Shown: one piece after another, positions 41,475 to 48,673 of the stretch | Numbering within the stretch: the first letter of the stretch is position 1 | Layout of the letters: every line of letters starts with the position of its first letter | DNA from: Planctomycetaceae bacterium | Lineage (GTDB): Bacteria; Planctomycetota; Phycisphaerae; Phycisphaerales; UBA1924 | DNA length: 51,773 bases | Direction of reading: 5' to 3' | NCBI GenBank assembly: GCA_027487735.1 | Contig: JAIYDA010000003.1 | Location: forward strand, 1 to 51,773 | The notes under the pieces: generated by a model | Database searches by the model: none | What the model was told of the DNA's origin: nothing | Seen by the model: only the letters and a program-made list of their open reading frames with translations | Position numbers and translations under genes: made by a program

Positions 41475-42590
41475 CTACTTCAGCTCCGCCCGCCACACGC
41501 CCGTCCCCGCAGTGATGTACACCACTTTGCCATCAATCGCAAGGTTCGATGCACCCTCCACGGGCAGCAGCGCAAGGCGTTCGCCATCGGGCGAGAGCAC
41601 CCAGATGCCGCCCGGGCCCGTCGTCAGCAGGTTGCCCGTTGCGGGGTCCACCTTCATGCCGTCAACCATCCCCTGCAGCTTGTGCTGCCTGCGTGCGTCG
41701 GCGAGGCCCGCGAAGATGCGCCGGTTGGTTGGCGTGCGGCTCGCGTCGCTCAGGTCGTAGGCGATGATCTGGGCAGCGCCATAATCGGCAACGTAGAGCA
41801 CGCCTCGGGCCGCGTCGAAGGCGAGTCCGTTCGCGGCTTTGAACTCGGGGTCGACGCACGTTGCTTGCGCCTCGGCACCAGCTTCGCGGCGGAGCAGAAA
41901 GAGGCCCTTGGAGGGTGCCGCTTTGTCGCGCGAGCCAAAGTCGGTGAATGCAATGTCTCCCCAGGGGAGCACGACGAGGTCGTTGCAGCGCCCGAGCTTG
42001 ATGGCGGTGCTTGCGTCGGCTGGCTTGTCACTCGGTTTATCACTCGCTTGATCACTCGCTTTGTCACTGGCCTCCGTCGCTGCCGCGTGCGGCAACGCGC
42101 TCGCGACGAGCGGGCTCAGCTCCGGTGCCGCCGCGTCCGCAGCTGCGCTCACGGGCTGAGCGCTGCGAGCGATGTCTCCTGAGAATCGCGCGAGCAGCAA
42201 GTGGCCTTCGGCATCGAGTGCCGCGCCTGCAGCAGCGCCGGAGGAGTCGAGCCACTTCTTCGCTTCGTGCGGCTGGTCTGCAGTCGCTAGGGGCGAGATG
42301 CGAAACAGCGCGCCCGCGCCAAGATCGCAGATGAGCAGCACGCTGGCTTGCCCCGCAGCATCGCGCAGCACGAGCGGGCCCTCAGCAAATCTCAGGCCCG
42401 TGGCAAGCTGCTTGGGCAGACCCGTAAACATGCCCTCCCACGATGGCAGCGCAGGGGGCGCGGGCTTGGGGCCCGGAGTCTCGACGTCGCCTGTTTCCGA
42501 GGTGAGCGGGGCCGTTTGCGCGAGTGCTGGCGCGGTGCTGAGCAGCGAGAGCAAGGAGAGGGCGAGCACCGTCGGGGTGGGCTGGGGCAT
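41475..42590 (-). CDS. Exported SMP-30/gluconolactonase-like beta-propeller
   Basis: A 371-residue protein with a signal peptide (LALSLLSLLSTAPALAQ) and an SMP-30/gluconolaconase/LRE-like propeller: GLRFAEGPLVLRDAAG, NDLVVLPWGDIAFTDFGS, GLAFDAARGVLYVADYG, VDGMKVDPATGNLLTTG and the NLAIDG strand. The metal-binding Glu (in FAEGP), Asn-Asp and Asp positions of the family appear conserved. In the middle, a Ser-Asp-Lys repeat (ASDKASDQASDKPSDKP) is encoded by a 12-bp tandem repeat and forms a loop. TACGCT six bases before the ATG suggests a leaderless mRNA. Confidence 0.85.
   Translation of the reverse strand: MPQPTPTVLALSLLSLLSTAPALAQTAPLTSETGDVETPGPKPAPPALPSWEGMFTGLPKQLATGLRFAEGPLVLRDAAGQASVLLICDLGAGALFRISPLATADQPHEAKKWLDSSGAAAGAALDAEGHLLLARFSGDIARSAQPVSAAADAAAPELSPLVASALPHAAATEASDKASDQASDKPSDKPADASTAIKLGRCNDLVVLPWGDIAFTDFGSRDKAAPSKGLFLLRREAGAEAQATCVDPEFKAANGLAFDAARGVLYVADYGAAQIIAYDLSDASRTPTNRRIFAGLADARRQHKLQGMVDGMKVDPATGNLLTTGPGGIWVLSPDGERLALLPVEGASNLAIDGKVVYITAGTGVWRAELK
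42023..42071 (-). repeat. 12-bp coding repeat AGTGATAAAGCG
   Basis: Four units AGTGA(C/T)(A/C)AA(G/C)CG on the minus strand, coding for Ser-Asp-Lys/Gln-Ala/Pro. In frame because 12 is a multiple of three. Confidence 0.8.
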
Positions 42591-42596
42591 GGGCGC

Positions 42597-42602
42597 AGCG
42601 TA
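42597..42602 (-). promoter_or_regulatory. Candidate -10 (TACGCT) of the SMP-30-like gene
   Basis: TACGCT on the minus strand, six bases (GCGCCC) before the ATG at 42590. No Shine-Dalgarno site. Confidence 0.35.
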
Positions 42603-42615
42603 GTGCGAGCGCTGG

Positions 42616-42656
42616 AGTGGGAACGGGGAACTGGGAACGGGGAGCGGGAGAAAGAA
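42616..42656 (+). repeat. Heptamer array GGGAACG between exbD and SMP-30-like gene
   Basis: Degenerate GGGAACG/GGGAGCG units, the same family as at 24831 and 41158, filling most of the gap between two minus-strand genes. Confidence 0.7.
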
Positions 42657-42685
42657 CGCGGCATGCAAGCCGAGCCCAGCACGGG

Positions 42686-43132
42686 TTAGTCGCTCAGGCC
42701 AACCTTGGTGAGGCCCAGTTGTTGGCACGCGGCGTGCAGCAGCACGACGTCTTCGTAGGGCACGTCGCTCGCGGGCCGAAGGAGCACGACGACATCGCTG
42801 GGCGCACGGCCCGAGATCGCACGCGTAAGGCTCGCGAGGGCCGCCTCGCGCGAGAAGGTGGTGTCGCCGATGGCAAAGACCGTGGAGCCATCGGCGCCGC
42901 GCGTGAGCGTGACTTGCAAGCGCAGGGGCTGGGCGTCGGTCGCGGTCGCGACGCCGCCCTTCTTGGGCACGCGGGTTGCCACCAGCCACTCGGGCCCGAG
43001 GATGGACGCGCTCGCCATGAAGAAGACGAGGATGACCATGACGACATCGACCATGGGCGTCATGTTCAGGCCTATGCGTGCGTCGTAGTCGCCTCGCGCA
43101 GTGCGGCGGCGGAGCAGGGGGGATGCCCTCAT
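42686..43132 (-). CDS. exbD: ExbD/TolR-family protein, second copy
   Basis: A 148-residue protein with a cytoplasmic basic start, one membrane span containing the proton-conducting Asp29 (MTPMVDVVMVILVFFM) and a periplasmic domain ending PYEDVVLLHAACQQLGL. ExbD/TolR subunits form the stator with ExbB/TolQ, which uses proton-motive force to drive outer-membrane processes. The start overlaps the first exbD stop by ATGA. Confidence 0.92.
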   Translation of the reverse strand: MRASPLLRRRTARGDYDARIGLNMTPMVDVVMVILVFFMASASILGPEWLVATRVPKKGGVATATDAQPLRLQVTLTRGADGSTVFAIGDTTFSREAALASLTRAISGRAPSDVVVLLRPASDVPYEDVVLLHAACQQLGLTKVGLSD

Positions 43133-43698
43133 GGCGTGCCTCCGCTTGTGGAAGGGCTTGGCGCAGGCCCCGGGCTGATTCCCATCGTCGCCCGCTGCGC
43201 ATTCTCAATCTGCAACGCGCCAAGCTGCGCATCCCGCGAGGCAACGAGCTTGATGCTCGTGATGCCCGCCGCCCGGCATGCCTCAATGACGGGCTGCACC
43301 GCGCCATACGTCAGCCGCTTGTCCGCACGCAAATGCAGCGGTACCACCTGCTTGCCCTCCGCAAGCTCGGGCATGCGGATGCGCAGGGCATCGGCAAGCG
43401 CGGAGAGCGTGATGGGCTGGCCCTCGAGCAGCACGAGTGGCGGCTCCTCGGGCGTGCCCGGCGCGACCGGCGCGTCGCTCTGTGGCAGCACCGCGAGCGT
43501 GATGCCCCGCTGCGTCTCGCTCAGCCCAGCAAACGCCGCGGGCAACTGCACGCGCGCACTCTGATCGACCGCGAGCTTGCCCACGATGAGATAGAAAATG
43601 ATCAGCACCATGATCACGTCGATCATGGGCGTCACGTTTACTTTGCCCACCTCGCCCTGCGAGGAGACGCGAAGATGTTGGAAGCGGGGGAAACGCAC
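43129..43698 (-). CDS. exbD: ExbD/TolR-family protein, first copy
   Basis: A 189-residue ExbD with Asp27 in NVTPMIDVIMVLIIFYLI, a periplasmic domain (VPLHLRADKRLTYGAVQPVIEAC, typical ExbD) and an unusual inserted segment APGTPEEPPLVLLEGQP plus a Pro/Ser-rich end. The start is GTG 43698; no ATG is available before the membrane span. The region just upstream, between the ExbB-type gene and this GTG, is 79 bp. Confidence 0.9.
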   Translation of the reverse strand: MRFPRFQHLRVSSQGEVGKVNVTPMIDVIMVLIIFYLIVGKLAVDQSARVQLPAAFAGLSETQRGITLAVLPQSDAPVAPGTPEEPPLVLLEGQPITLSALADALRIRMPELAEGKQVVPLHLRADKRLTYGAVQPVIEACRAAGITSIKLVASRDAQLGALQIENAQRATMGISPGPAPSPSTSGGTP

Positions 43699-43777
43699 TG
43701 AGAGAGGGTCCGTGGCGAGTGTCCGTCGAGCTTGTCGTTCGGTGTGGGCTTGCGGTGTGCTGTGCGAGAAGGGCGCT

Positions 43778-44536
43778 TTACGAAGCTTGGGTGCTGGTGC
43801 TCGTGCTCGTGCTTGGCGTCGTGACCTGCGACGTGTCGCGAGCGGCATCGCGTGCCGCACGCTCCGGCGCGGTGGTCTGGATGCGCTCCAGCACCTCGCT
43901 CGCGATGACGATCGCCCGCGTGCAGTAGCGATCGAGCACGCCCTTGTAAATGCCGTAAGCCGCGAGGCACGGGATCGCGAGACACAGCCCAAGCAGCGTG
44001 TGGAACAGCGCCTTGCTGATGCCCAGGCTCAGGTCTTGCGGGCCTGCCTGCCCGCCGCTGTCGCCCAGGCTCGTGAACGCGAGGATCATGCCCCACACCG
44101 TGCCCGCCAGGCCCACCAGGGGCCCAAGGTTGCCGATGGTGCTCAGCAGATCGATCTTGCGGAACCAGCGTGCGCTCTCTTCGCCCGCCGCAAGCTCGGC
44201 TGCGTCGCGCAGCGAGTCGGGCTTGCCCAGGTGCTGCACGCCCGCGAGCACGGTGCGTGCGAGCATGCTCTCGCTTCGGCTGGCTTCGTCGCGCAGGCCC
44301 TTCACGTCGCCCAGATTGGCGGCGGCGCGAAGCCTGTCGGCGACGTCGGTGGGCGCAATCGCTTTCTCGCGCACCTCGAGCAGGCAGAGGAACACGACCG
44401 TGAGGCCGACGACCGAGCCCGCGATGAGCACAACCGTGAAGATGTCAAAGCTCTGTACAAACAGGTCCCACATCGCGGTGCGAGCGGACTGGGCCGCGGG
44501 GGCTGCTTGGGCGAGCACGAAAACGCTGGAGTTCAT
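43778..44536 (-). CDS. MotA/TolQ/ExbB-family proton channel protein
   Basis: A 252-residue protein with a first span near residues 31-52 and the paired family spans in LSTIGNLGPLVGLAGTVWGM and KALFHTLLGLCLAIPCLAAYG; the Thr/Gly pattern LVGLAGTVWGMI is diagnostic. It forms the channel with the two ExbD proteins encoded next. The Ser/Thr tail (TPSTSTSTSTQAS) comes from a GTGCTC-type repeat. ATG 44536 is preferred over an ATG 21 bases upstream because TATCAT lies nine bases before it. Confidence 0.9.
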   Translation of the reverse strand: MNSSVFVLAQAAPAAQSARTAMWDLFVQSFDIFTVVLIAGSVVGLTVVFLCLLEVREKAIAPTDVADRLRAAANLGDVKGLRDEASRSESMLARTVLAGVQHLGKPDSLRDAAELAAGEESARWFRKIDLLSTIGNLGPLVGLAGTVWGMILAFTSLGDSGGQAGPQDLSLGISKALFHTLLGLCLAIPCLAAYGIYKGVLDRYCTRAIVIASEVLERIQTTAPERAARDAARDTSQVTTPSTSTSTSTQAS

Positions 44537-44545
44537 GGCGGAGCC

Positions 44546-44551
44546 ATGATA
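44546..44551 (-). promoter_or_regulatory. Candidate -10 (TATCAT) of the exbB-exbD operon
   Basis: TATCAT on the minus strand, nine bases before ATG 44536. The sequence directly upstream is the decamer repeat at 44551-44590. Confidence 0.4.
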
Positions 44552-44590
44552 GTGCATGTCAGTGCATGTCAGTGCATGTCAGTGCGTGTG
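44551..44590 (+). repeat. Decamer tandem repeat AGTGCATGTC
   Basis: Three perfect copies and a fourth partial (AGTGCGTGTG), abutting the -10 of the exbB operon. On the operon strand each unit contains CTGACATG; one copy of CTGACA lies 15 bp before TATCAT as a possible -35. Confidence 0.85.
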
Positions 44591-44643
44591 AGGGCGCGAG
44601 ACTGCGTACGCGAGGCGGACAGCTTCGCTCCGGGCGATTGCAG

Positions 44644-46401
44644 CTACTTGCGCGGCGCGCCCGCCTCCATCGCGAGCAGCGCCCTGCGCACCAGCACGCG
44701 GTCGAGGGCTGGGCCATCGGGCCCGGGCTGCAGGCGAAGCGTCAGCCGCGTGCTGCCCGAAGGCAGTTGCAGCACGACATCGCTGCTGTAGCGCGGCATG
44801 CTGTCGCCTCCTGCTTGCACAGCCTCCGGGTCGCCGCCCAGCGTCACGCGGGCAAGCTCCTTCGCCGCGCCAGCTTCGCCCTGAGCCAGCACGACAAACT
44901 CGCAGCTCGCCAGCTCGCGGCTGCTTTCCGGAAGCTCGATGGATGCCGCAAACGTGCTCGCGCCGCTGGGCAGCGCGAACGTCACATCCATGGGTCCGGG
45001 CAGCTCAATGTCCGCCGCGCCGAGCGCGGTCTGCAGCACGGGGCCCACGATCGCCCCCGGGCACCACCGCCGTCCATCGGCACACTGCGTGCTGAGGATG
45101 CGCTGCTCGGCAAGTGCCGCGATGCGAGCTGGCGCGAGCGCGATGGCACGGATGCGACCCGCTTTCAGCGTCACGGGCTCCTGCGACGCATCGTCGCCCT
45201 GCCCGATGCCCACCCACGCAAAGCTCGCGCTCTCGCCTTGCATGCTCACGTTCTGCACCCGCAGCGTCTGCTCACCCAGCCACAGGCGGGCTTCACCCGC
45301 ACCCGGCGCCGCTGGGCTGGCGGGCTCGGCGATTCTCACCTGCGCCACGCGCGGCGCGGGCACGCGCACGCTCGCGCCCTCAGCAGGCTCAAGCGTGAAG
45401 AACAGCTCGCCCCCATCCCACACGCTGCCCACAAAGCCCCGCAGCACGTCGCCATTGCGGAGCGCAAGGGTGTCGCCCGCCTGCGTCGACGCGTCGCCCG
45501 TCGCGGGCGGTGCGTCCTCGCTCAGGTCGATGCGTCGCACCGCATCGAGCGGCACAACCAGCCCCTCGCTGCCACGCGCACGCTGGCTGCCGGGTTCTTG
45601 CGCGAGCGCATCGAGCCAGCGGATGCTGTCGGCTGCGTTTGCTGCGTCGGCTTGCTTGCCGCCCGCATTGCCAACATCATCGCTCGCTTTATCACGCGCC
45701 GCATCACCAGCTGTATTACGCGCTTGCTCCCGGTGCACCAGCGTGCCCGACAGCAACTGCCCATCGCTCAGCAGCAGCGTGCCCACGAGTAGCGAGGGCT
45801 CGCGAGCCGGCGCAGTCTCCGCAACATTCGCTGGGTTCTCATCCTCGTCGTCCGCCCCTGCCTGCATCCGCGCGATCTGCTGCTCCAACTCCGCAAGGCG
45901 CGACGCGAGCATCGCCGACTCCAGCCGCTTGCGTTCGCGGCTGCTGGCCTCCGCCCCGCGCCGCAGCGCGCTCGTGCCGCGTCCGGGCGCATACGCCCAA
46001 AGCCCCGCGGGCGACGGCGCAGCCTGAGCGGGCAGCACCGCGAGCGCGTCCTGCCTGGGGATGCGCTCCAGCAGCGCGGGGTCGATCGTGTCGCTTCCTT
46101 CGCCCGCGAGCAGCGCGAGCGACCAGTCCCCCTCGCCCTCACCCTCCAGCGTCTCAAACACCTGCAGGGCTTCGCTATCAAGCGACACCACCCGCACCCG
46201 CATCGTGCGCAGCCCAGCAAGCACGAGCGTGCGCTCGGGCAACGCGCGAAGCTGCGCCGCCGTGATAGCGGGCGATGCCTCGCTGTCGACTGTGCCCTTG
46301 ATGGCCGACCCTTGCCCCGCCTGCATGCCACTCGCCCACGCCTGCCCTGCGCACGCGAACAGCGCGCCCAGCACCACGCAGCCCGCTCCGCGCGGCCTCA
46401 T
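44644..46401 (-). CDS. Large exported protein upstream of exbB
   Basis: A 585-residue protein with a signal peptide (residues 1-24, ending QAWA). A helical segment (about 150-185) is followed by beta-rich parts with repeated LLLSDGQLLSGTLV/LALRNGDVLRGFV strands. The C-terminal half resembles an NPCBM-like carbohydrate-binding fold (MDVTFALPSGASTFAASIEL and RLTLRLQPGPDG). Family assignment is tentative. An Ala/Asp-rich repeat (AARDKASDDVGN) lies in the middle. A strong GGAGGA precedes ATG 46401. It is the first gene of the run leading into exbB-exbD-exbD, so it may be a periplasmic partner. Confidence 0.65.
   Translation of the reverse strand: MRPRGAGCVVLGALFACAGQAWASGMQAGQGSAIKGTVDSEASPAITAAQLRALPERTLVLAGLRTMRVRVVSLDSEALQVFETLEGEGEGDWSLALLAGEGSDTIDPALLERIPRQDALAVLPAQAAPSPAGLWAYAPGRGTSALRRGAEASSRERKRLESAMLASRLAELEQQIARMQAGADDEDENPANVAETAPAREPSLLVGTLLLSDGQLLSGTLVHREQARNTAGDAARDKASDDVGNAGGKQADAANAADSIRWLDALAQEPGSQRARGSEGLVVPLDAVRRIDLSEDAPPATGDASTQAGDTLALRNGDVLRGFVGSVWDGGELFFTLEPAEGASVRVPAPRVAQVRIAEPASPAAPGAGEARLWLGEQTLRVQNVSMQGESASFAWVGIGQGDDASQEPVTLKAGRIRAIALAPARIAALAEQRILSTQCADGRRWCPGAIVGPVLQTALGAADIELPGPMDVTFALPSGASTFAASIELPESSRELASCEFVVLAQGEAGAAKELARVTLGGDPEAVQAGGDSMPRYSSDVVLQLPSGSTRLTLRLQPGPDGPALDRVLVRRALLAMEAGAPRK
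45672..45730 (-). repeat. Coding repeat related to GATAAAGCGA
   Basis: Degenerate GTGATAAAGCGA-type units on the minus strand, coding Gly/Arg-Asp-Ala/Lys. Same core as 42023-42071 and 30552-30588. Confidence 0.6.
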
Positions 46402-46510
46402 CGCTCCTCCAACCCAACCTGCCAGGCGTGCTGTGTGCATCCGCTGTCTCCACGCAGGCGCACCGGGCCTGCACAACACCGCTCCGCGACCCCAGACTTC
46501 GCCAAAGGCC

Positions 46511-47503
46511 TCACTTCACCACGCACGCCGGCATCGCGATCGTGCTCATCATGTGCAGCCCCGGGCGAGCCTCGAGCACGCGCGGCAGCGAGTTGATCAC
46601 GATCGCGCTCGTCGCGATATCCCCGTGCACGCCCCCAGGAATCACCACGTCCACGCGCGGCTCACCATCGATCACCACGCGGTCATACGGATCAAGCTGC
46701 CCGACAGCAGCCTGAAACTCGAGGCTCACGACAACGCGCTCATCGCAATAGCCGCGTGCCACCTGCCGCACGCCCGCGATGCGTCCGCGCGGGATCGGGC
46801 CCACGCCGCTCTGTAGGTCGCGCGTCGCCTTCACGGGCTCGATGTCCTCCTGCCAGCGCTCAATCTCCAGGCCCACGCTGTGGGCGATGAAGTGCAGGCT
46901 CTCTCCCAGCCCCACGTGCCGCAGCGTGCCATCGCGCACCTGCTGGGCAAACTGCGCATCATCCAGCCCCGCGCCGATCTTCTTCTGAAACGGAATCCGC
47001 CGTGCGCTCGCATCCTGCACGCGATACGCCTCCACGCTGCGCACCCTGTGGCAGACGCTACTCGCAAACACCGGGAGTGCATCCATAAGAAAGCCCGGGT
47101 TCACGCCCGTGCCCAGCAGCCGCCCGCCGTGCCGCTTCGCAAGCTCGTCCAGTTCCTCTGCCAGCGCCACGTGCCGCAGCCACGGATACACCAGCTCCTC
47201 GCACGTGCTGACAACCGCAAGCCCACGCGAGAGCAGCGCGCGAAACGTGTCGGCACAGCTCCGCAGGTCGCTGCTGGTGGTCACGATCGCGCAGTCGATC
47301 GCGTCCCAGTTGTCCACGCTCTCGAGGCTGGGCTTGATCCGCACCGCGGGCGACGCCCCGGGCACCAGCTCCGCCAGCGAGTGATTCGCCAGCTCGGGCG
47401 ATGTGTCCACCGCCGCCACAACATGCCCCACCTCGCGGGCGTGCAGGTCCTTCAAGATACGAATGCCCAAAGGCCCGACGCCGACGTGGAGAATGCGCTT
47501 CAT
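46511..47503 (-). CDS. DapB/Ord-like NAD(P)-dependent dehydrogenase
   Basis: A 330-residue protein with a Rossmann start (LHVGVGPLGIRILKDL), a Ser-Asp-rich DapB_N-like middle (IVTTSSDLRSCADTF) and STCEELVYPWL. The C-terminal domain ends HGDIATSAIVINSLPRVLEARPGL, which matches the 2,4-diaminopentanoate dehydrogenase (Ord) / dihydrodipicolinate reductase-like family. The exact reaction is uncertain; no lysine or ornithine pathway gene lies nearby. TATCCT eight bases before the ATG suggests a leaderless transcript. Confidence 0.8.
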   Translation of the reverse strand: MKRILHVGVGPLGIRILKDLHAREVGHVVAAVDTSPELANHSLAELVPGASPAVRIKPSLESVDNWDAIDCAIVTTSSDLRSCADTFRALLSRGLAVVSTCEELVYPWLRHVALAEELDELAKRHGGRLLGTGVNPGFLMDALPVFASSVCHRVRSVEAYRVQDASARRIPFQKKIGAGLDDAQFAQQVRDGTLRHVGLGESLHFIAHSVGLEIERWQEDIEPVKATRDLQSGVGPIPRGRIAGVRQVARGYCDERVVVSLEFQAAVGQLDPYDRVVIDGEPRVDVVIPGGVHGDIATSAIVINSLPRVLEARPGLHMMSTIAMPACVVK

Positions 47504-47511
47504 GCGAAGCG

Positions 47512-47517
47512 AGGATA
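47512..47517 (-). promoter_or_regulatory. Candidate -10 (TATCCT) of the Ord-like gene
   Basis: TATCCT on the minus strand, eight bases before ATG 47503. No ribosome-binding site between. Confidence 0.4.
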
Positions 47518-47600
47518 GCCGCGTGAGGGGGTTTGGCTGTAGCCGGGGCCAGCCGACACGCGAGACTGTGTCCCGTCGGGGCTTTGCGCAAAGAACGAGC

Positions 47601-48596
47601 TTACGAGGCGATGGCGTTTTCGCCCGCGCTGGCGACTGGGCTGTGCCGCGCCGCATGCAGCAGCTGCGCCCACATCAGTTCTTCCGGCTCTCTTCTGCGC
47701 ACAAAGGCGTTGCCCGCCACCAGTGTCGCCGTCAAGCGAGTCGTGGCGCACACCCCGTCCATCTGCGCCCAGCCGTTCCGTAGATCGATCGTAACAGGCG
47801 ATGAGCGCAAGTCGACGCAGATCGGAGCGAAAGGCGGGGCAAACAGCCTGTTCGCGAGCGCTGCCCCGAGCAGTCTGCTCGCGAGCGTGCGAACTTCGTC
47901 GGTCCGCACAAGTGCCCCGTGCGAGAGCGTGACGACACGCCTGATGAAGATGTTCGTCTGCCACGGAAAGAGCACCAAAGTGAGCACAAGCGCGATCGTA
48001 GAAAAGGATGAACCGACCTCCACGAAGACCTTCGAGTCCACCCAGTAGACGATTGCCACAAGACCCATGACAACGCCGACGTTGAAGAGCACGCCAGCCC
48101 ATGTCGATCGCGATGCCGCGAATGACATGCTCGCATGCAAACCCTCATTCGCCATCACCCGCAGCGTCGCGCGAAGGGGCTCGCTCTCGGGCGATGCCTG
48201 CCGCAAATGCTGCTCGTGGAGGCGATCCAGCACGCGTGCGATCATCGCCGACGAACCAATCATGCGGATCCGTCGCTGCGTTGGTCGGAGCTGGGCAGCT
48301 TCTTCCGCCTTCTCGATCATCGCCTTGACTTGACGTTTCTGCCACTGCACCAAGGCGATCGAAAAAACCAGCAGCAAGCCAAAGAGAATCCACCTGCCGC
48401 TGGGGCTGCTTTCGTCGAGCAGCTTCACGCCCCCCATGATGCCAAGGAGTGCCGCGACAAACACTACCCATCGAAGCGAGCGCATCACCGATGGCATGCC
48501 ATCCCCAAGCCGGCCATCGTCTACCTGAAGTTCTACCTCATCGCCCAGTCCCGCGCGAGCCAGTGTCTTCTCAAGATCGACTCGCTCCTGTGCCAT
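47601..48596 (-). CDS. Four-span membrane protein, tandem paralogue A
   Basis: A 331-residue protein with spans at about residues 43-60, 68-85, 165-188 and 195-212, a ~90-residue cytosolic loop between the pairs, and a C-terminal soluble domain. The last 70 residues (ICVDLRSSPVTIDLRNG ... EELMWAQLLHAA) align with the end of the neighbouring upstream protein (IVVDIRKGAARVEDALRV ... EARVWGALLSAA), so the two appear to be diverged paralogues. No known family recognised. Confidence 0.65.
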   Translation of the reverse strand: MAQERVDLEKTLARAGLGDEVELQVDDGRLGDGMPSVMRSLRWVVFVAALLGIMGGVKLLDESSPSGRWILFGLLLVFSIALVQWQKRQVKAMIEKAEEAAQLRPTQRRIRMIGSSAMIARVLDRLHEQHLRQASPESEPLRATLRVMANEGLHASMSFAASRSTWAGVLFNVGVVMGLVAIVYWVDSKVFVEVGSSFSTIALVLTLVLFPWQTNIFIRRVVTLSHGALVRTDEVRTLASRLLGAALANRLFAPPFAPICVDLRSSPVTIDLRNGWAQMDGVCATTRLTATLVAGNAFVRRREPEELMWAQLLHAARHSPVASAGENAIAS

Positions 48597-48605
48597 GGAA
48601 GACGA

Positions 48606-48611
48606 AGTCTA
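48606..48611 (-). promoter_or_regulatory. Candidate -10 (TAGACT) of paralogue A
   Basis: TAGACT on the minus strand, nine bases before ATG 48596. Confidence 0.35.
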
Positions 48612-48629
48612 TGCATCGACTTGTCTTTC

Positions 48630-48671
48630 CCCTCGACACCTCGACACCTCGAAACCTCGACACCTCTCCAC
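48630..48671 (+). repeat. TCGACACC tandem repeat
   Basis: Octamer TCGACACC/TCGAAACC repeated about four times, related to the GACACCTC units at 37005-37044. It fills the gap between paralogue B and the promoter of paralogue A. Confidence 0.75.
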
Positions 48672-48673
48672 CT

